Shown here piece by piece: positions 20,101 through 29,119 of a stretch of 64,000 bases of DNA. Source of the DNA: Nodularia spumigena CCY9414 (GTDB lineage Bacteria > Cyanobacteriota > Cyanobacteriia > Cyanobacteriales > Nostocaceae); contig NZ_CP007203.1 in the NCBI RefSeq assembly GCF_000340565.2, positions 2,696,056 through 2,760,055 on the forward strand, given 5' to 3'. The translations under genes were made by a program, and so were the position numbers. Under the pieces are notes generated by a model. It made no database searches and was not told the origin of the DNA. It saw nothing but the letters and a program-made list of their open reading frames with translations. Every line of letters starts with the position of its first letter. The first letter of the stretch is position 1.

Positions 20101-21653
20101 CACAACAGCAACCTATCAGTTTATTATATCTAGCACAAGCAATTCACTCGCAATCAATTGAGCAAGCAATAACATTAATGCTAGTCACGAATGATGGGCA
20201 ATTGGTGTTAGGAAATGAAAATATCCACCCCATGAAAGCAACATTTTGGGGTATGGGTAAGGTGATTTCTCAAGAAATACCACAATTAACTTGTCGCTGT
20301 GTTGATATTTCATTACCAAGCACAGTTAAGACAAATAAAAAACAAGTCGCCCAACAATTAATTACAGATTGTTTAAATATTAGTCATCAGAATCAGATCC
20401 CCGACTTCTTAAAGAAGTCGGGGATCTTGACACAGCAAGTTGCTTATCGGGGTAATTATCGCTGGAATCAGATTTTTAAACCCTTGTTAATAGATGATTC
20501 AACATCAAAAATCTCTTTACGGGAAGGAGGAACTTATGTAATTTTAGGAGATTTGACAACAGGTTTAGGAAAAATTTTTGCTGAGTTCTTAATAAAAATG
20601 TCAGCCCGGTTAGTTGTACTAAGTGATGTTATTCCTGAAACTTTGATACAAACTTTAGATCATGCTGGGATTGACTACTTTCATCTCAATGTAGATATTA
20701 CCAAACAGCCAGAATTAGAAAATGCAATTGCTCTAGCTGAGGAAAAATTTGGACAACTAAATGGTGTATTCTACTCCACACCCATGAGTAATGAACATTC
20801 AATGGCATTCTTACCCCAACTAACTGTAAAACATTGGGAATATAACTATCATACTAAAGTACAAGGATTATCGGTTTTAGCTGAAGTTTTGCGCGATAAA
20901 CCGCTAGATTTTTGTGTATTGCAATCTTCCCTTTCCAGCGTGTTAGGTGGTTTAGGTTTAGCCGCTTACGCTGGGGCGAATGCTGTAATTGATATGTTCG
21001 CCGTGGAACAAAATCAAAATAGCAAATTCCCCTGGATTAGCATTAATTGGGATGCTTGTCGTAGTGATGATACCCCACCCCAACCCTCCCCTTATAAAGG
21101 GGAGGGAGATAATTTGGGCGGATGGGGTGATTTAGCAACATTAGCACTCACACCAGAAGAAGTATGGAAAGCTACCCAACATATTATCAAATTGGGTTTA
21201 CCAGAATCAGTTGTAGTGACTAAAGCCGACTTATACAAACGTTTAGAACAGTGGGTAACAAACACCCCAATTAAAACCAAAAAAGAAACCGATAGCACCC
21301 ACACCCGTTCCCAGCCAACAAACGAATATATTGAACCCCGTAACGAAATTGAAACAGCGATCGCGCAAATTTGGCAAGAATTATTAGGAATTTCTCCCAT
21401 TGGAATTAACGATAGCTTCTTCGACTTAGGCGGACATTCCTTACTAGCCATTCAAGCCATTTCCCGATTACGCGATCGCTTCAACATCGAACTATCAATG
21501 AGAAACCTACTATACGAAACACCCACCATCGCCGGAATAGCAGCATTTATCGCCACCCAAAACCAAAACCTAGAACAAATGACAGCCCTACTCACAGAAA
21601 TCCAAACCCTCACCCCAGAACAAGTCCTCCAACAACTCAACAACCACTCTTAA
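17136..21653 (+). CDS. PKS module 5: KS-AT-KR-ACP
   Basis: Type I modular PKS that adds one malonate unit. The KS has DIQTACSTSL (Cys 178), ETHGTGT and NIGHLDAAAG. The AT has GHSIGE (Ser 618) and HAFHSPL, both typical of malonyl-CoA selectivity. The KR region keeps the Ser/Tyr/Asn set (LQSSLSS, AAYAGAN, Tyr 1278) and a Lys in TKVQG, but its cofactor loop reads LGDLTTGLG rather than TGGxGGLG, and the usual HAAG is replaced by YSTP. Reduction is therefore uncertain. The ACP is LGGHS (Ser 1435). There is no dehydratase, enoylreductase or methyltransferase. The C-terminal helix (LTEIQTLTPEQVLQQL) probably docks to the next NRPS. Two repeats lie in frame: a 16-nt-arm palindrome (20395-20427) and a GC-rich one (21068-21125). 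Confidence 0.93.
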   Translation: MKNPTELEIAIIGMNAKFPGANNLEKYWQNLCNKVESISDLTDEQILKNGVNPELLKNPNYVKKQGIIDNIEYFDANFFGFNPREAEIIDPQQRLFLECAWSALEDAGYNSETYPGAIGIYAGAGMNSYLFNLVSNPEIQNQVSRYQLFLGNDKDFLTTRVSYKLNLRGPSLDIQTACSTSLVAVHVACQNLLSGECDIALAGGVSLAKTTGYLYQEGGIYSPDGHCRAFDTDAQGTIAGSGLGIVVLKRLQEAIDDGDYIHAVIKGSAINNDGGFKVSYTAPRIDTQAAVIRTAQAVAEVEPTDISYIETHGTGTALGDPIEIAALTQAFREGTKTNGFCSISSVKTNIGHLDAAAGIASLIKTVLALKHKQIPPSLHFKQPNSQIDFSQTPFYVNTNLVDWETDKTPRCAGVSSFGIGGTNAHVILEEAPIQFKNQKSKVKSNYHLLCLSAKSEKALEQAIINLATHLQKHPQLNLADIAYTLHIGRQHFAYRRMVLCQTTEAAAQVLVRETKDIRATSEKLPSIAFMFPGQGSQYVNMAKELYDTETVFREQIDHCCELLKHDLQLDLRSQIYSQDSEQLKQTSIAQPALFVIEYALAQLWISWGIQPQAMIGHSIGEYVAATLAGVFSLSDALELVTLRGRLMQQCPTGGMLSVGMSADQLQPLLTDNLVIAAYNAPDLCVVSGAEAEIIQLEHNLNQQEISCRKLQTSHAFHSPLMAEIIHPFIAAFQRITLQSPQIPFISNVTGTWITPEQATNPHYWGNHLRQPVQFATGIKELLTEPDLILLEVGAGRTLSTLAKQQTNSNKILSSLPHPQDTQSDVEFLLQTLGELWLAGVSIDWAKFYTHEQRQRLSLPTYPFQRQRYWIDVKADEQKFIQSPLPSPQFYMSSWERSLPQTQVDIAEKRLSWLVFADNHGISTEIINTLQAAGQDVIIVNRGEEYDQPAYRTFTVNPQRPEDFSELWLDLELRELIPHQILYLWDLTDSQQQPISLLYLAQAIHSQSIEQAITLMLVTNDGQLVLGNENIHPMKATFWGMGKVISQEIPQLTCRCVDISLPSTVKTNKKQVAQQLITDCLNISHQNQIPDFLKKSGILTQQVAYRGNYRWNQIFKPLLIDDSTSKISLREGGTYVILGDLTTGLGKIFAEFLIKMSARLVVLSDVIPETLIQTLDHAGIDYFHLNVDITKQPELENAIALAEEKFGQLNGVFYSTPMSNEHSMAFLPQLTVKHWEYNYHTKVQGLSVLAEVLRDKPLDFCVLQSSLSSVLGGLGLAAYAGANAVIDMFAVEQNQNSKFPWISINWDACRSDDTPPQPSPYKGEGDNLGGWGDLATLALTPEEVWKATQHIIKLGLPESVVVTKADLYKRLEQWVTNTPIKTKKETDSTHTRSQPTNEYIEPRNEIETAIAQIWQELLGISPIGINDSFFDLGGHSLLAIQAISRLRDRFNIELSMRNLLYETPTIAGIAAFIATQNQNLEQMTALLTEIQTLTPEQVLQQLNNHS
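20395..20427 (+). repeat. Perfect palindrome (16-nt arms) in PKS coding sequence
   Basis: The arms AGATCCCCGACTTCTT and its complement are separated by one base. It is read in frame as IPDFLKKSGI just before the QQVAYRG strand that precedes the KR core. A dispersed palindrome of this kind is expected to fold as a strong mRNA hairpin. Confidence 0.85.
21068..21125 (+). repeat. GC-rich palindrome between KR and ACP of module 5
   Basis: CCCTCCCCTTATAAAGGGGAGGG is flanked by further C-rich and G-rich arms and translated as PPQPSPYKGEGDNLGGWGD in the linker after the KR. The same family occurs at 26725, 31916 and 42048. Confidence 0.8.
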
Positions 21654-21655
21654 AA

Positions 21656-21704
21656 ACTCCGCGAACCTCTGCGTTAACCTCCGCGAACCTCTGCGTTAAA
21701 AAAA
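21656..21704 (+). repeat. Intergenic CTCCGCG/CTCTGCG repeat abutting the start of the thiazole NRPS
   Basis: Two copies of ctccgcgaacctctgcgtt run to within one base of the ATG at 21705 through an A-run. There is no Shine-Dalgarno motif. Confidence 0.85.
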
Positions 21705-24700
21705 ATGTCTAACTACTCACAAATCCTCTCAAACCTCACCCCAGAACAAAAAGCCTTATTTGAACGTCGCCTCAAACAAAAAGGATTAACCTTACCTCAA
21801 TCCTCCACAATTCCCCCACGAAACCAAACAGAAAACATCCCCCTATCCTTCGCCCAACAACGCCTCTGGTTCATCCAACAACTAGAACCAGATAGTTATG
21901 TTTATAACGTCCCCTGTGTCCTAAAAATGCAGGGAAATTTACAAATATCCGCATTAGAATCAGCTATCAACCAACTCAGAAAAAGACACGAAACTTTAAG
22001 AACTTATTTCACCACCAATGACGAAAACCAACCAATTCAAATTATCGAACCTTGGCAACCCATCTCATTACAAATTATAGATACAAATGAAGAAGTCGAA
22101 AAAATAGCATTAACAGCCGCACAAACACCCTTTGATTTAACTCAACCTTTATTCAAAACTAGCCTTTTTCGTTTAGCTGAAGATGAACATATTTTATTAA
22201 TAACAACCCATCATATTATCTCTGATCGTTGGTCAGTAGGTGTCTTTCTCAAAGAAATTTCTCTATTATATTCAGCTTATGTACAGGGAGAAGCTTCACC
22301 CTTGTCAGATTTACCAATTCAATATGCTGATTGGGTATTGTGGCAAAGACAACAATTACAAGGAGAATTTCTAGAAAACCAAATTAATTATTGGTTAAAG
22401 CAGTTAGGTGGTGAATTACCTGTTTTACAACTACCAACTATTGCTAAAGATATATCTACATACTCAGGTTCACAGTATAGAGTTTCTCTCTCTTTGTCTC
22501 TTTCCAAAGCACTAAAAACCTTAGCAGCCAAAGAAAATGTCACCCTATTCATGCTGCTATTAGCGAGTTTTCAAGCATTGCTATATCGCTACACTGGAGA
22601 GGAAGATTTATTAATTGGTACAGATATTGTTAACCGCGATCGCCAGGAAACAGAAAATCTCATTGGTTTATTAGTCAATACTGTAATATTACGGACTAAC
22701 TTAGGCAGTAATCCCACGATCAAGGAATTAATCAAGCGAGTGCGTGAAGTAACGCTGTCTGCTTTTACTCATCAACATTTACCTTTTGAAAAGTTAGTAG
22801 AAATCCTCAACCCTGAACGCCATCTCAATCAAATGATGCCTTTATTTCAGGTGAAATTTGATTTACAACTAGCAACAGTACAACCACCTCAACTAGCAGG
22901 ATTAACTTTAGAAAGGTTACAGCTTCAGGAAGATACGGCGAAATATGAATTACGTCTGAATTTACAAGACACTCCCCAGGGAATTAAGGGACAATTTGAA
23001 TATAGTACAGATTTATTTGATGCTGCTACTATTGCTCAAATGGCGGAACATTGGCAGATTCTTTTAGAGAGTATAGTTACAAATATTGATGGGAAAATAT
23101 CAGATTTATTTTTATTGACTGCTAAAGAAGAAGAATTATTAATTAATTGGAATGCGACATCACGGGAATATCCTACCCATGAGTGTATTCATGAATTATT
23201 TGCAGCGCAGGTTGAAAGAACTCCTGATGAAATAGCTTTGATTTTTGGTGAGGAATGTTTTACTTATCGAGAGCTTAATATTAAAGCTAATCAACTGGCG
23301 CATTATTTACAAGGTTTGGGAGTTAAGCCAGAAATTCCTGTGGGAATTTGTCTGGAACGTTCCCCGGAAATGGTGATTGGGATGTTAGCTATTCTCAAAG
23401 CTGGGGGTTTTTATGTACCTTTAGATCCGGCTTATCCTGATGAGAGATTACAGTATATTTTGGATGATGCAAAAGTAGGGATTTTGTTAGTTCACGCAGA
23501 GACGCAGAGGCGCACAGAGGAGTTTGGGAGGGTTGTTTGTTTGGATGCTGATTGGGAGAATATTGGGGAATATCCTATTACTAATCCTGTGACGGATGTT
23601 ACTCCGGGTAATTTGGCTTATTTGATTTATACTTCGGGTTCTACGGGTAAGCCTAAAGGGGTGATGATTGAGCATCGCAGTCCAGTTTGTTTATTGTATT
23701 GGGCGCGTGAGGTTTTTAGTGATGATGCGATTTCTGGGGTGTTGGCGGCTACTTCTATCTGTTTCGATTTATCGGTGTTTGAGATTTTTGTCCCTCTGTG
23801 TCGGGGTGGTAAGGTAATTTTGGCTGAAAATGCTCTGGAATTGCCGAATTTAGCGGCTAAAAATCAGGTGACGTTAATTAATACTGTACCCAGTGCAGTA
23901 ACTCAACTTCTCCAATTCAATGCTATTCCTAATTCTGTTAACACAGTTAATTTAGCGGGTGAACCTCTGACATGGAAATTGGTACAGCAACTTCAACAAC
24001 TCCCGCACGTTGAGCAAATCTTTAACCTTTATGGACCTTCGGAAGATACTACTTATTCTACTTACATAGAACTGAAAGATATTACCCCAAATAGTTCTAC
24101 TCCTCCTATTGGTCGTCCTATTGCAAATACTCAAGTTTATATTTTAGATAGATATTTACAACCAGTACCCGTTGGTGTGCCTGGAGAATTATATATTGCA
24201 GGTGCAGGATTAGCACGGGGATATTGGCAACGCCCAGAATTGACGGACGAGAGGTTTATTAATTGGGGAATGGGGAATAATCAACTTTATAAAACAGGCG
24301 ATCGCGTTCGTTATCTTCCTGATAGTAACATTGAATACTTGGGTAGATTAGATAGTCAAGTAAAAATCCGGGGTTATCGCATTGAATTAGGCGAGATTGA
24401 CGCTTTACTCAGTCAGTATCCAGAAATTCAAGAATCTGTAGTTATTGCTAGTGAAAAAGCATCAGGGGATAAAAATTTAGTTGCTTATATTGCCCCTAAA
24501 AGTATCAATATTCTAAATTTACGGCAATATTTAGCAGATAAATTGCCAAATTACATGATTCCTGCCCATTTCATGACTTTGGATGCCCTGCCGCGTAATC
24601 CCAATGGTAAGATTGACCGCAAGGCGTTACCCACAGTTGATCAAGTATCTTTAAAATTAGGGATTGTTTATGTAGCACCTCGCACTCCTACAGAGCAAAA

Positions 24701-27700
24701 ATTAGCAGCAATTTGGCAAGAAATACTTCAAGTTGAGCAAATCGGTGTTAACGATAACTTTTTTACATTGGGTGGACATTCCCTACTGGGGATGCAGTTA
24801 GTAGCAAGAATTAACGAATCCTTACAGGTAGAATTACCCCTCAAGTATTTATTTCAGTTTCCCACCATTGCCAGTATAGCTGCACAGATTGACCAGTTAC
24901 AGCGCCATGAAATTCAGTTGGGATTACCCAAAATTCAACCCCAACTCCAAGAACGCTATCAACCTTTTCCCCTGACAGATATTCAGCAAGCCTACCTCAT
25001 CGGACGTAACGCCGCTTTTGAGTTGGGTAACATTGCTACACACGGTTATCAAGAAATTGAGACAGTGGGGTTAAGGGTTGCACAGGTAGAAATGGCAATG
25101 CAGCGATTAATTGAGCGTCATGATATGCTGCGGGTGATTGTTCAAGCTGATGGACAGCAACAGATTTTATCACAAGTCCCGGATTTCAAAATTACGGTGA
25201 CAGATTTGCAACCCCACCCTAACCCTCCCCTTGGTAAAGGGAGGGAGTTAGATTTTCCGGTTTCCCCCATTTACAAGGGGGGATTAAGGGGGGTAGATTC
25301 TACACTTAAGGATATCCGCCAAAACCTTTCCCATCAAATTCGCCCCACAGACAGTTACCCTTTATTTGAAATTCAAGCAATTTTATTAGATGAAAACAAA
25401 ATCCGTTTCTGCATCAGTTTTGATGTTTTAATTGGTGACGCTTGGAGTTTCCGCTTATTAGGTAGAGAATTAGTCCAAATTCTGGAAAATCCAGATATCG
25501 AGTTACCACCCATCAGTTTAACTTTCCGAGATTACGTCCTCACAGAAAAGACATTACGAGAATCAGCAATTTATCAGCGTTCTCAAGCATACTGGCAAAA
25601 TCGCCTCGCCACCTTAGCACCTGCACCGGAATTACCTTTAACTAAACCACTCGGTAAAATTACAGAACCACATTTCACGCGTCGCAGTGGTACTTTATCC
25701 CCAAGCCAATGGCAAAAACTTAAACAGCAAGGCAGCGAAGCGGGAATTACACCATCAGGCATACTTTTGGCTGCTTTTGCTAAAATTCTCTCACGCTGGA
25801 GCAAGCAACCTAATTTTACCCTAAATCTGACCTTATTTAACCGCCTTCCCCTACATCCCGAAGTTAATCAAATTGTCGGAGATTTCACAGCTTCCCTACT
25901 TATAGAAATTGTTAGTGCTGGGTGTCACAATTTCCTCGAACTAGCTCACCGCATCCAAACCCAACTGTGGGATGATTTAGACCATCGTTATTTCAGTGGT
26001 GTAGAGGTACTCAGACAACTGGCGCGTCAGCAACAGCGAGTGACAGAGGCACTGATGCCTGTTGTGTTTACTAGTACCCTCACCCAAGATCATCAACAAG
26101 GAGAAGATAAACGCCATTGGCAAGGTGACTTAATATACAGCCTCAGCCAAACCTCTCAAGTGTATTTTGACCATCAAGTAGGAGAAGTAGCAGGCGCATT
26201 AGTATTTAATTGGGACACCATCGATGAACTTTTCCCCCCAGGAATGTTAGATGAAATGTTCCACTCCTACTGTAATTTCCTAAAACAGTTAGTAGAACCC
26301 GATACAATCGTTCCCCAACTTCCTAGCCCCCCAGCCCCCCAGCCTTCCCTTTGCCTTCACACCCTATTTTTTCAGCAGGTAGCAAAACAACCAAACCAGC
26401 CAGCAATTTTTACTACAGAACAAACTTTAACTTATCAACAGGTGAGCGATCGCGTCTGTGATCTCGTCCAGCAATTACAATACTTAAATGTCATTCCCAA
26501 TCAATTAATAGCAATTGTCATGGATAAGGGTTGGGAACAAGTGGTTGCAGCCTTAGCAATTTTCACCTCTGGTGCAGCCTACGTTCCCATAGATCCACAA
26601 TTACCAGCACAGCGTCGTTTGCAATTACTGCAAGAAACCCAAGCACAAATTATACTCACCCAATCTTGGCTAGATAAAACTTTAGAATGGGCTGATCATC
26701 TGACTCGGATATGTGTTGATACCCCACCCCAGCCCTCCCCTTGCAAAGGAGAGGGAGTAAGACAACAACCCACAGATTTAGCTTATGTAATTTACACATC
26801 CGGATCAACGGGAACACCCAAAGGTGTGATGATTGATCATCAAGGGGCAGTCAACACAATATTAGATATTAATCAACGCTTTGGCGTGACAGCAAAAGAC
26901 CGAATTTTGGCGCTATCATCCCTGAGTTTTGATTTATCGGTATATGACATTTTTGGAATTTTAGCGGCTGGGGGAACAATTGTTATTCCAGAATGCGGTA
27001 ATGATCCCACACACTGGATGCAGCTAATTAACCAATATCAGGTAACAATTTGGAACTCAGTTCCCGCCCTGATGCAGCTTTTACTCGACTCCTCCCCCAC
27101 CCAAAACCAGACACTCCGCTTAGTTTTACTCAGTGGTGATTGGATTCCTTTAACATTACCTGAACGCATTCGTAGCCAATTCAATCATCCGCAAATTATT
27201 AGTTTAGGTGGTGCAACAGAAGCATCTATTTGGTCAATTTTCTACCCCATAGATAAAATTGATCCTCATTGGAAAAGCATACCTTATGGTTATTCCCTCA
27301 GTAATCAACAGGTTTACGTCCTTAATCATTCCCTTGAACCATCTCCCATCTGGGCTATAGGCGCAATTTACATCGCTGGTTTAGGAGTTGCTAAAGGTTA
27401 TTGGCAAAATCCAGAATTGACGGCGGAAAAGTTTATTAATTGGGAACAAATCAATTCAAAATTAAAGCATCCCTCACTCAGCACTTTCTACAAAACTGGT
27501 GATTTAGGACGCTACTTACCTGATGGCACAATAGAATTTTTAGGAAGAGAAGATTTTCAAGTTAAAGTTAATGGCTACCGGATTGAGTTAGGGGAAATTG
27601 AAGCAGCTTTACAACAACATCCAGCTATAAACCAAGCAGTTGTGACAACTGCGGGAAATACATCCTTTCAACAACAGTTAGTTGCTTATTTAGTGTTACA

Positions 27701-29015
27701 ACCAGAGGTAATTGTCAGCCAAAACATACTTAATTCTTCCTCTCAACTTGATTTTAAACTACAACAAAAGGGAATCAGAAAATTTGCTCCTGGGGTGCAT
27801 TCTGTAGCTTTCCCTGGTGGTAAAACTTCTCAAGTCAATTTGCAGCGACAAAGTTACCGACAGTTTTTAGCAGAAACTGTCCCTCTAAATGCCTTGGGTG
27901 AACTTTTGAAATGTTTGCAAATGCAGCAATTAGAAAATTCTCCCCTGCCAAAATATCGCTATGCTTCTGCTGGTAGTTTATATCCAGTCCAAACATATAT
28001 TTATATCAAACCCCATCAAGTTGAAAATTTAGCTGCTGGTTTTTACTACTACCATCCCCAACAACATCAACTTATTTATTTAAGTGATGCTACAAATATT
28101 GATAGTAGTATCTATGGCATAAATCAAGAGATTTTTACAGCATCAGCATTTTCTATATTTTTAATTGGTGACTTACAAGCAATTTCACCAGTTTACGGAG
28201 ATAAATCCAGGGATTTCTGTTTACTAGAAGCAGGTTATATCGGACAATTATTAATGGAAAACGCCCCAAATCAAAACTTAGGTTTGTGTCCAATTGGTGA
28301 TTTAGAATTTGATGCTATCCGTGAATATTTTGCTTTAAATGAACAGCAAATATTCTGGCATGGTTTTGTTGGTGGTACTATCGATCCCAGTTGGAAAAAT
28401 ATTTGGCTATCACCAGAAACTTCTTCAAACAAAATCACGAAAACCGAATTAGTTACCCAAAAAATAAGGCAATTTCTCCAACAAAGATTGCCAGAATATA
28501 TGATACCTAGCCTCTATATTCCCCTAGAAAACCTACCATTAACAGCAAATGGCAAAATTGACCGCCGTGCTTTACCTCAGCCAGAATATCAATTTAGTCA
28601 GTCTGAACAGCCTATTATACCTCCCTCTACAGAATTAGAAATAGCACTAGCTCAACTATGGGAATCTATTTTAAATGTAAAATTTTCAAGTATTCACAAT
28701 AATTTCTTTGAATTAGGAGGTAATTCATTATCAGCAACTCAGATAATTACTCAGATGCGGCAAAATCTCCAACTTGATTTACCCATTCGGGAATTTTTCC
28801 TCAAGCCTACATTAACAGCACAAGCTGAATTACTCAAATATCAGTGGAAAACAAGACAAGAAATTACAATTGAGCCTATTGAACGTATTAATCCTCAAAA
28901 AATACTGGCAAATTTAGATGAACTTTCAGATGAAGAAGTAGAGATATTACTTCAAAAAATACAGTTAGAAGAGGATGATTTATTGCACGCAGAGACGCAG
29001 AGGCGCGGAGAATAA
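21705..29015 (+). CDS. NRPS modules 6-7: C-A(Ala)-T-Cy-A(Cys, with inserted oxidase)-T, thiazole-forming
   Basis: Module 6: the C domain has HHIISDR at 169, where the usual final Gly is Arg. The A domain (YTSGS at 642) has code DLFNNALTYK, known for Ala in McyA. T is GGHS (Ser 1026). Module 7: a heterocyclisation domain starts FPLTDIQQAYLIGR and has the D-x4-D pair in FDVLIGDAWS (Asp 1240 and 1245) instead of HHxxxDG. The A domain (YTSGS at 1697) has code DLYNLSLIWK, the Cys code. Between core motifs A8 (KVNGYRIELGEIE) and A9 (LPEYMIPS), at about residues 2020-2230, lies an FMN-dependent SagB/McbC-like oxidase (YASAGSLYPVQTYIY), placed as in epothilone and myxothiazol synthetases. T is GGNS (Ser 2341). 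The predicted unit is Ala-thiazole. The last residues (LLHAETQRRGE) and the stop are repeat-derived. Confidence 0.94.
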   Translation: MSNYSQILSNLTPEQKALFERRLKQKGLTLPQSSTIPPRNQTENIPLSFAQQRLWFIQQLEPDSYVYNVPCVLKMQGNLQISALESAINQLRKRHETLRTYFTTNDENQPIQIIEPWQPISLQIIDTNEEVEKIALTAAQTPFDLTQPLFKTSLFRLAEDEHILLITTHHIISDRWSVGVFLKEISLLYSAYVQGEASPLSDLPIQYADWVLWQRQQLQGEFLENQINYWLKQLGGELPVLQLPTIAKDISTYSGSQYRVSLSLSLSKALKTLAAKENVTLFMLLLASFQALLYRYTGEEDLLIGTDIVNRDRQETENLIGLLVNTVILRTNLGSNPTIKELIKRVREVTLSAFTHQHLPFEKLVEILNPERHLNQMMPLFQVKFDLQLATVQPPQLAGLTLERLQLQEDTAKYELRLNLQDTPQGIKGQFEYSTDLFDAATIAQMAEHWQILLESIVTNIDGKISDLFLLTAKEEELLINWNATSREYPTHECIHELFAAQVERTPDEIALIFGEECFTYRELNIKANQLAHYLQGLGVKPEIPVGICLERSPEMVIGMLAILKAGGFYVPLDPAYPDERLQYILDDAKVGILLVHAETQRRTEEFGRVVCLDADWENIGEYPITNPVTDVTPGNLAYLIYTSGSTGKPKGVMIEHRSPVCLLYWAREVFSDDAISGVLAATSICFDLSVFEIFVPLCRGGKVILAENALELPNLAAKNQVTLINTVPSAVTQLLQFNAIPNSVNTVNLAGEPLTWKLVQQLQQLPHVEQIFNLYGPSEDTTYSTYIELKDITPNSSTPPIGRPIANTQVYILDRYLQPVPVGVPGELYIAGAGLARGYWQRPELTDERFINWGMGNNQLYKTGDRVRYLPDSNIEYLGRLDSQVKIRGYRIELGEIDALLSQYPEIQESVVIASEKASGDKNLVAYIAPKSINILNLRQYLADKLPNYMIPAHFMTLDALPRNPNGKIDRKALPTVDQVSLKLGIVYVAPRTPTEQKLAAIWQEILQVEQIGVNDNFFTLGGHSLLGMQLVARINESLQVELPLKYLFQFPTIASIAAQIDQLQRHEIQLGLPKIQPQLQERYQPFPLTDIQQAYLIGRNAAFELGNIATHGYQEIETVGLRVAQVEMAMQRLIERHDMLRVIVQADGQQQILSQVPDFKITVTDLQPHPNPPLGKGRELDFPVSPIYKGGLRGVDSTLKDIRQNLSHQIRPTDSYPLFEIQAILLDENKIRFCISFDVLIGDAWSFRLLGRELVQILENPDIELPPISLTFRDYVLTEKTLRESAIYQRSQAYWQNRLATLAPAPELPLTKPLGKITEPHFTRRSGTLSPSQWQKLKQQGSEAGITPSGILLAAFAKILSRWSKQPNFTLNLTLFNRLPLHPEVNQIVGDFTASLLIEIVSAGCHNFLELAHRIQTQLWDDLDHRYFSGVEVLRQLARQQQRVTEALMPVVFTSTLTQDHQQGEDKRHWQGDLIYSLSQTSQVYFDHQVGEVAGALVFNWDTIDELFPPGMLDEMFHSYCNFLKQLVEPDTIVPQLPSPPAPQPSLCLHTLFFQQVAKQPNQPAIFTTEQTLTYQQVSDRVCDLVQQLQYLNVIPNQLIAIVMDKGWEQVVAALAIFTSGAAYVPIDPQLPAQRRLQLLQETQAQIILTQSWLDKTLEWADHLTRICVDTPPQPSPCKGEGVRQQPTDLAYVIYTSGSTGTPKGVMIDHQGAVNTILDINQRFGVTAKDRILALSSLSFDLSVYDIFGILAAGGTIVIPECGNDPTHWMQLINQYQVTIWNSVPALMQLLLDSSPTQNQTLRLVLLSGDWIPLTLPERIRSQFNHPQIISLGGATEASIWSIFYPIDKIDPHWKSIPYGYSLSNQQVYVLNHSLEPSPIWAIGAIYIAGLGVAKGYWQNPELTAEKFINWEQINSKLKHPSLSTFYKTGDLGRYLPDGTIEFLGREDFQVKVNGYRIELGEIEAALQQHPAINQAVVTTAGNTSFQQQLVAYLVLQPEVIVSQNILNSSSQLDFKLQQKGIRKFAPGVHSVAFPGGKTSQVNLQRQSYRQFLAETVPLNALGELLKCLQMQQLENSPLPKYRYASAGSLYPVQTYIYIKPHQVENLAAGFYYYHPQQHQLIYLSDATNIDSSIYGINQEIFTASAFSIFLIGDLQAISPVYGDKSRDFCLLEAGYIGQLLMENAPNQNLGLCPIGDLEFDAIREYFALNEQQIFWHGFVGGTIDPSWKNIWLSPETSSNKITKTELVTQKIRQFLQQRLPEYMIPSLYIPLENLPLTANGKIDRRALPQPEYQFSQSEQPIIPPSTELEIALAQLWESILNVKFSSIHNNFFELGGNSLSATQIITQMRQNLQLDLPIREFFLKPTLTAQAELLKYQWKTRQEITIEPIERINPQKILANLDELSDEEVEILLQKIQLEEDDLLHAETQRRGE
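23492..23520 (-). repeat. CTCTGCG-family repeat in module 6 A domain
   Basis: The plus strand reads cacgcagagacgcagaggcgc, translated as HAETQRRTEE in the variable loop before A3. This corresponds to the position of the 7752 repeat in module 2. Confidence 0.75.
25205..25295 (+). repeat. GC-rich palindromic repeat in the Cy domain
   Basis: CCCTCCCCTTGGTAAAGGGAGGG plus a CCCCATTTACAAGGGGGG element are translated as a Pro/Gly-rich insert (NPPLGKGRELDFPV...) between the first strands of the heterocyclisation domain. Confidence 0.75.
26722..26762 (+). repeat. GC-rich palindrome before A3 of the Cys domain
   Basis: CCCTCCCCTTGCAAAGGAGAGGG is translated as TPPQPSPCKGEGVR in the variable loop just upstream of LAYVIYTSGS. 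Confidence 0.75.
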
Positions 29016-29088
29016 GAGATGGGGAAATAATTTCTTAATCAAACTATCTCTCCTTTCTCCTCTCTGCGTCTCTGCGCCTCTGCGCGAA
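28986..29088 (+). repeat. Inverted pair of CTCTGCG repeats across a gene junction
   Basis: One arm in the reverse orientation (28986-29010) forms the last codons of the thiazole NRPS. A forward-orientation arm (29055-29086) lies in the intergenic region. A perfect 14-nt pairing is possible between 28989-29002 and 29062-29075. A hairpin here could act in termination, mRNA processing or translation of the next gene, but no function is shown. Confidence 0.7.
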
Positions 29089-29119
29089 ACATAAAAATCT
29101 TATTTTACTTGAGTAACTT

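Noticed and set aside
21092-21451. Antisense frame of 119 codons over the PKS carrier domain
   Set aside because: It lies wholly over a well-supported KR-ACP coding region and has no recognisable protein pattern.
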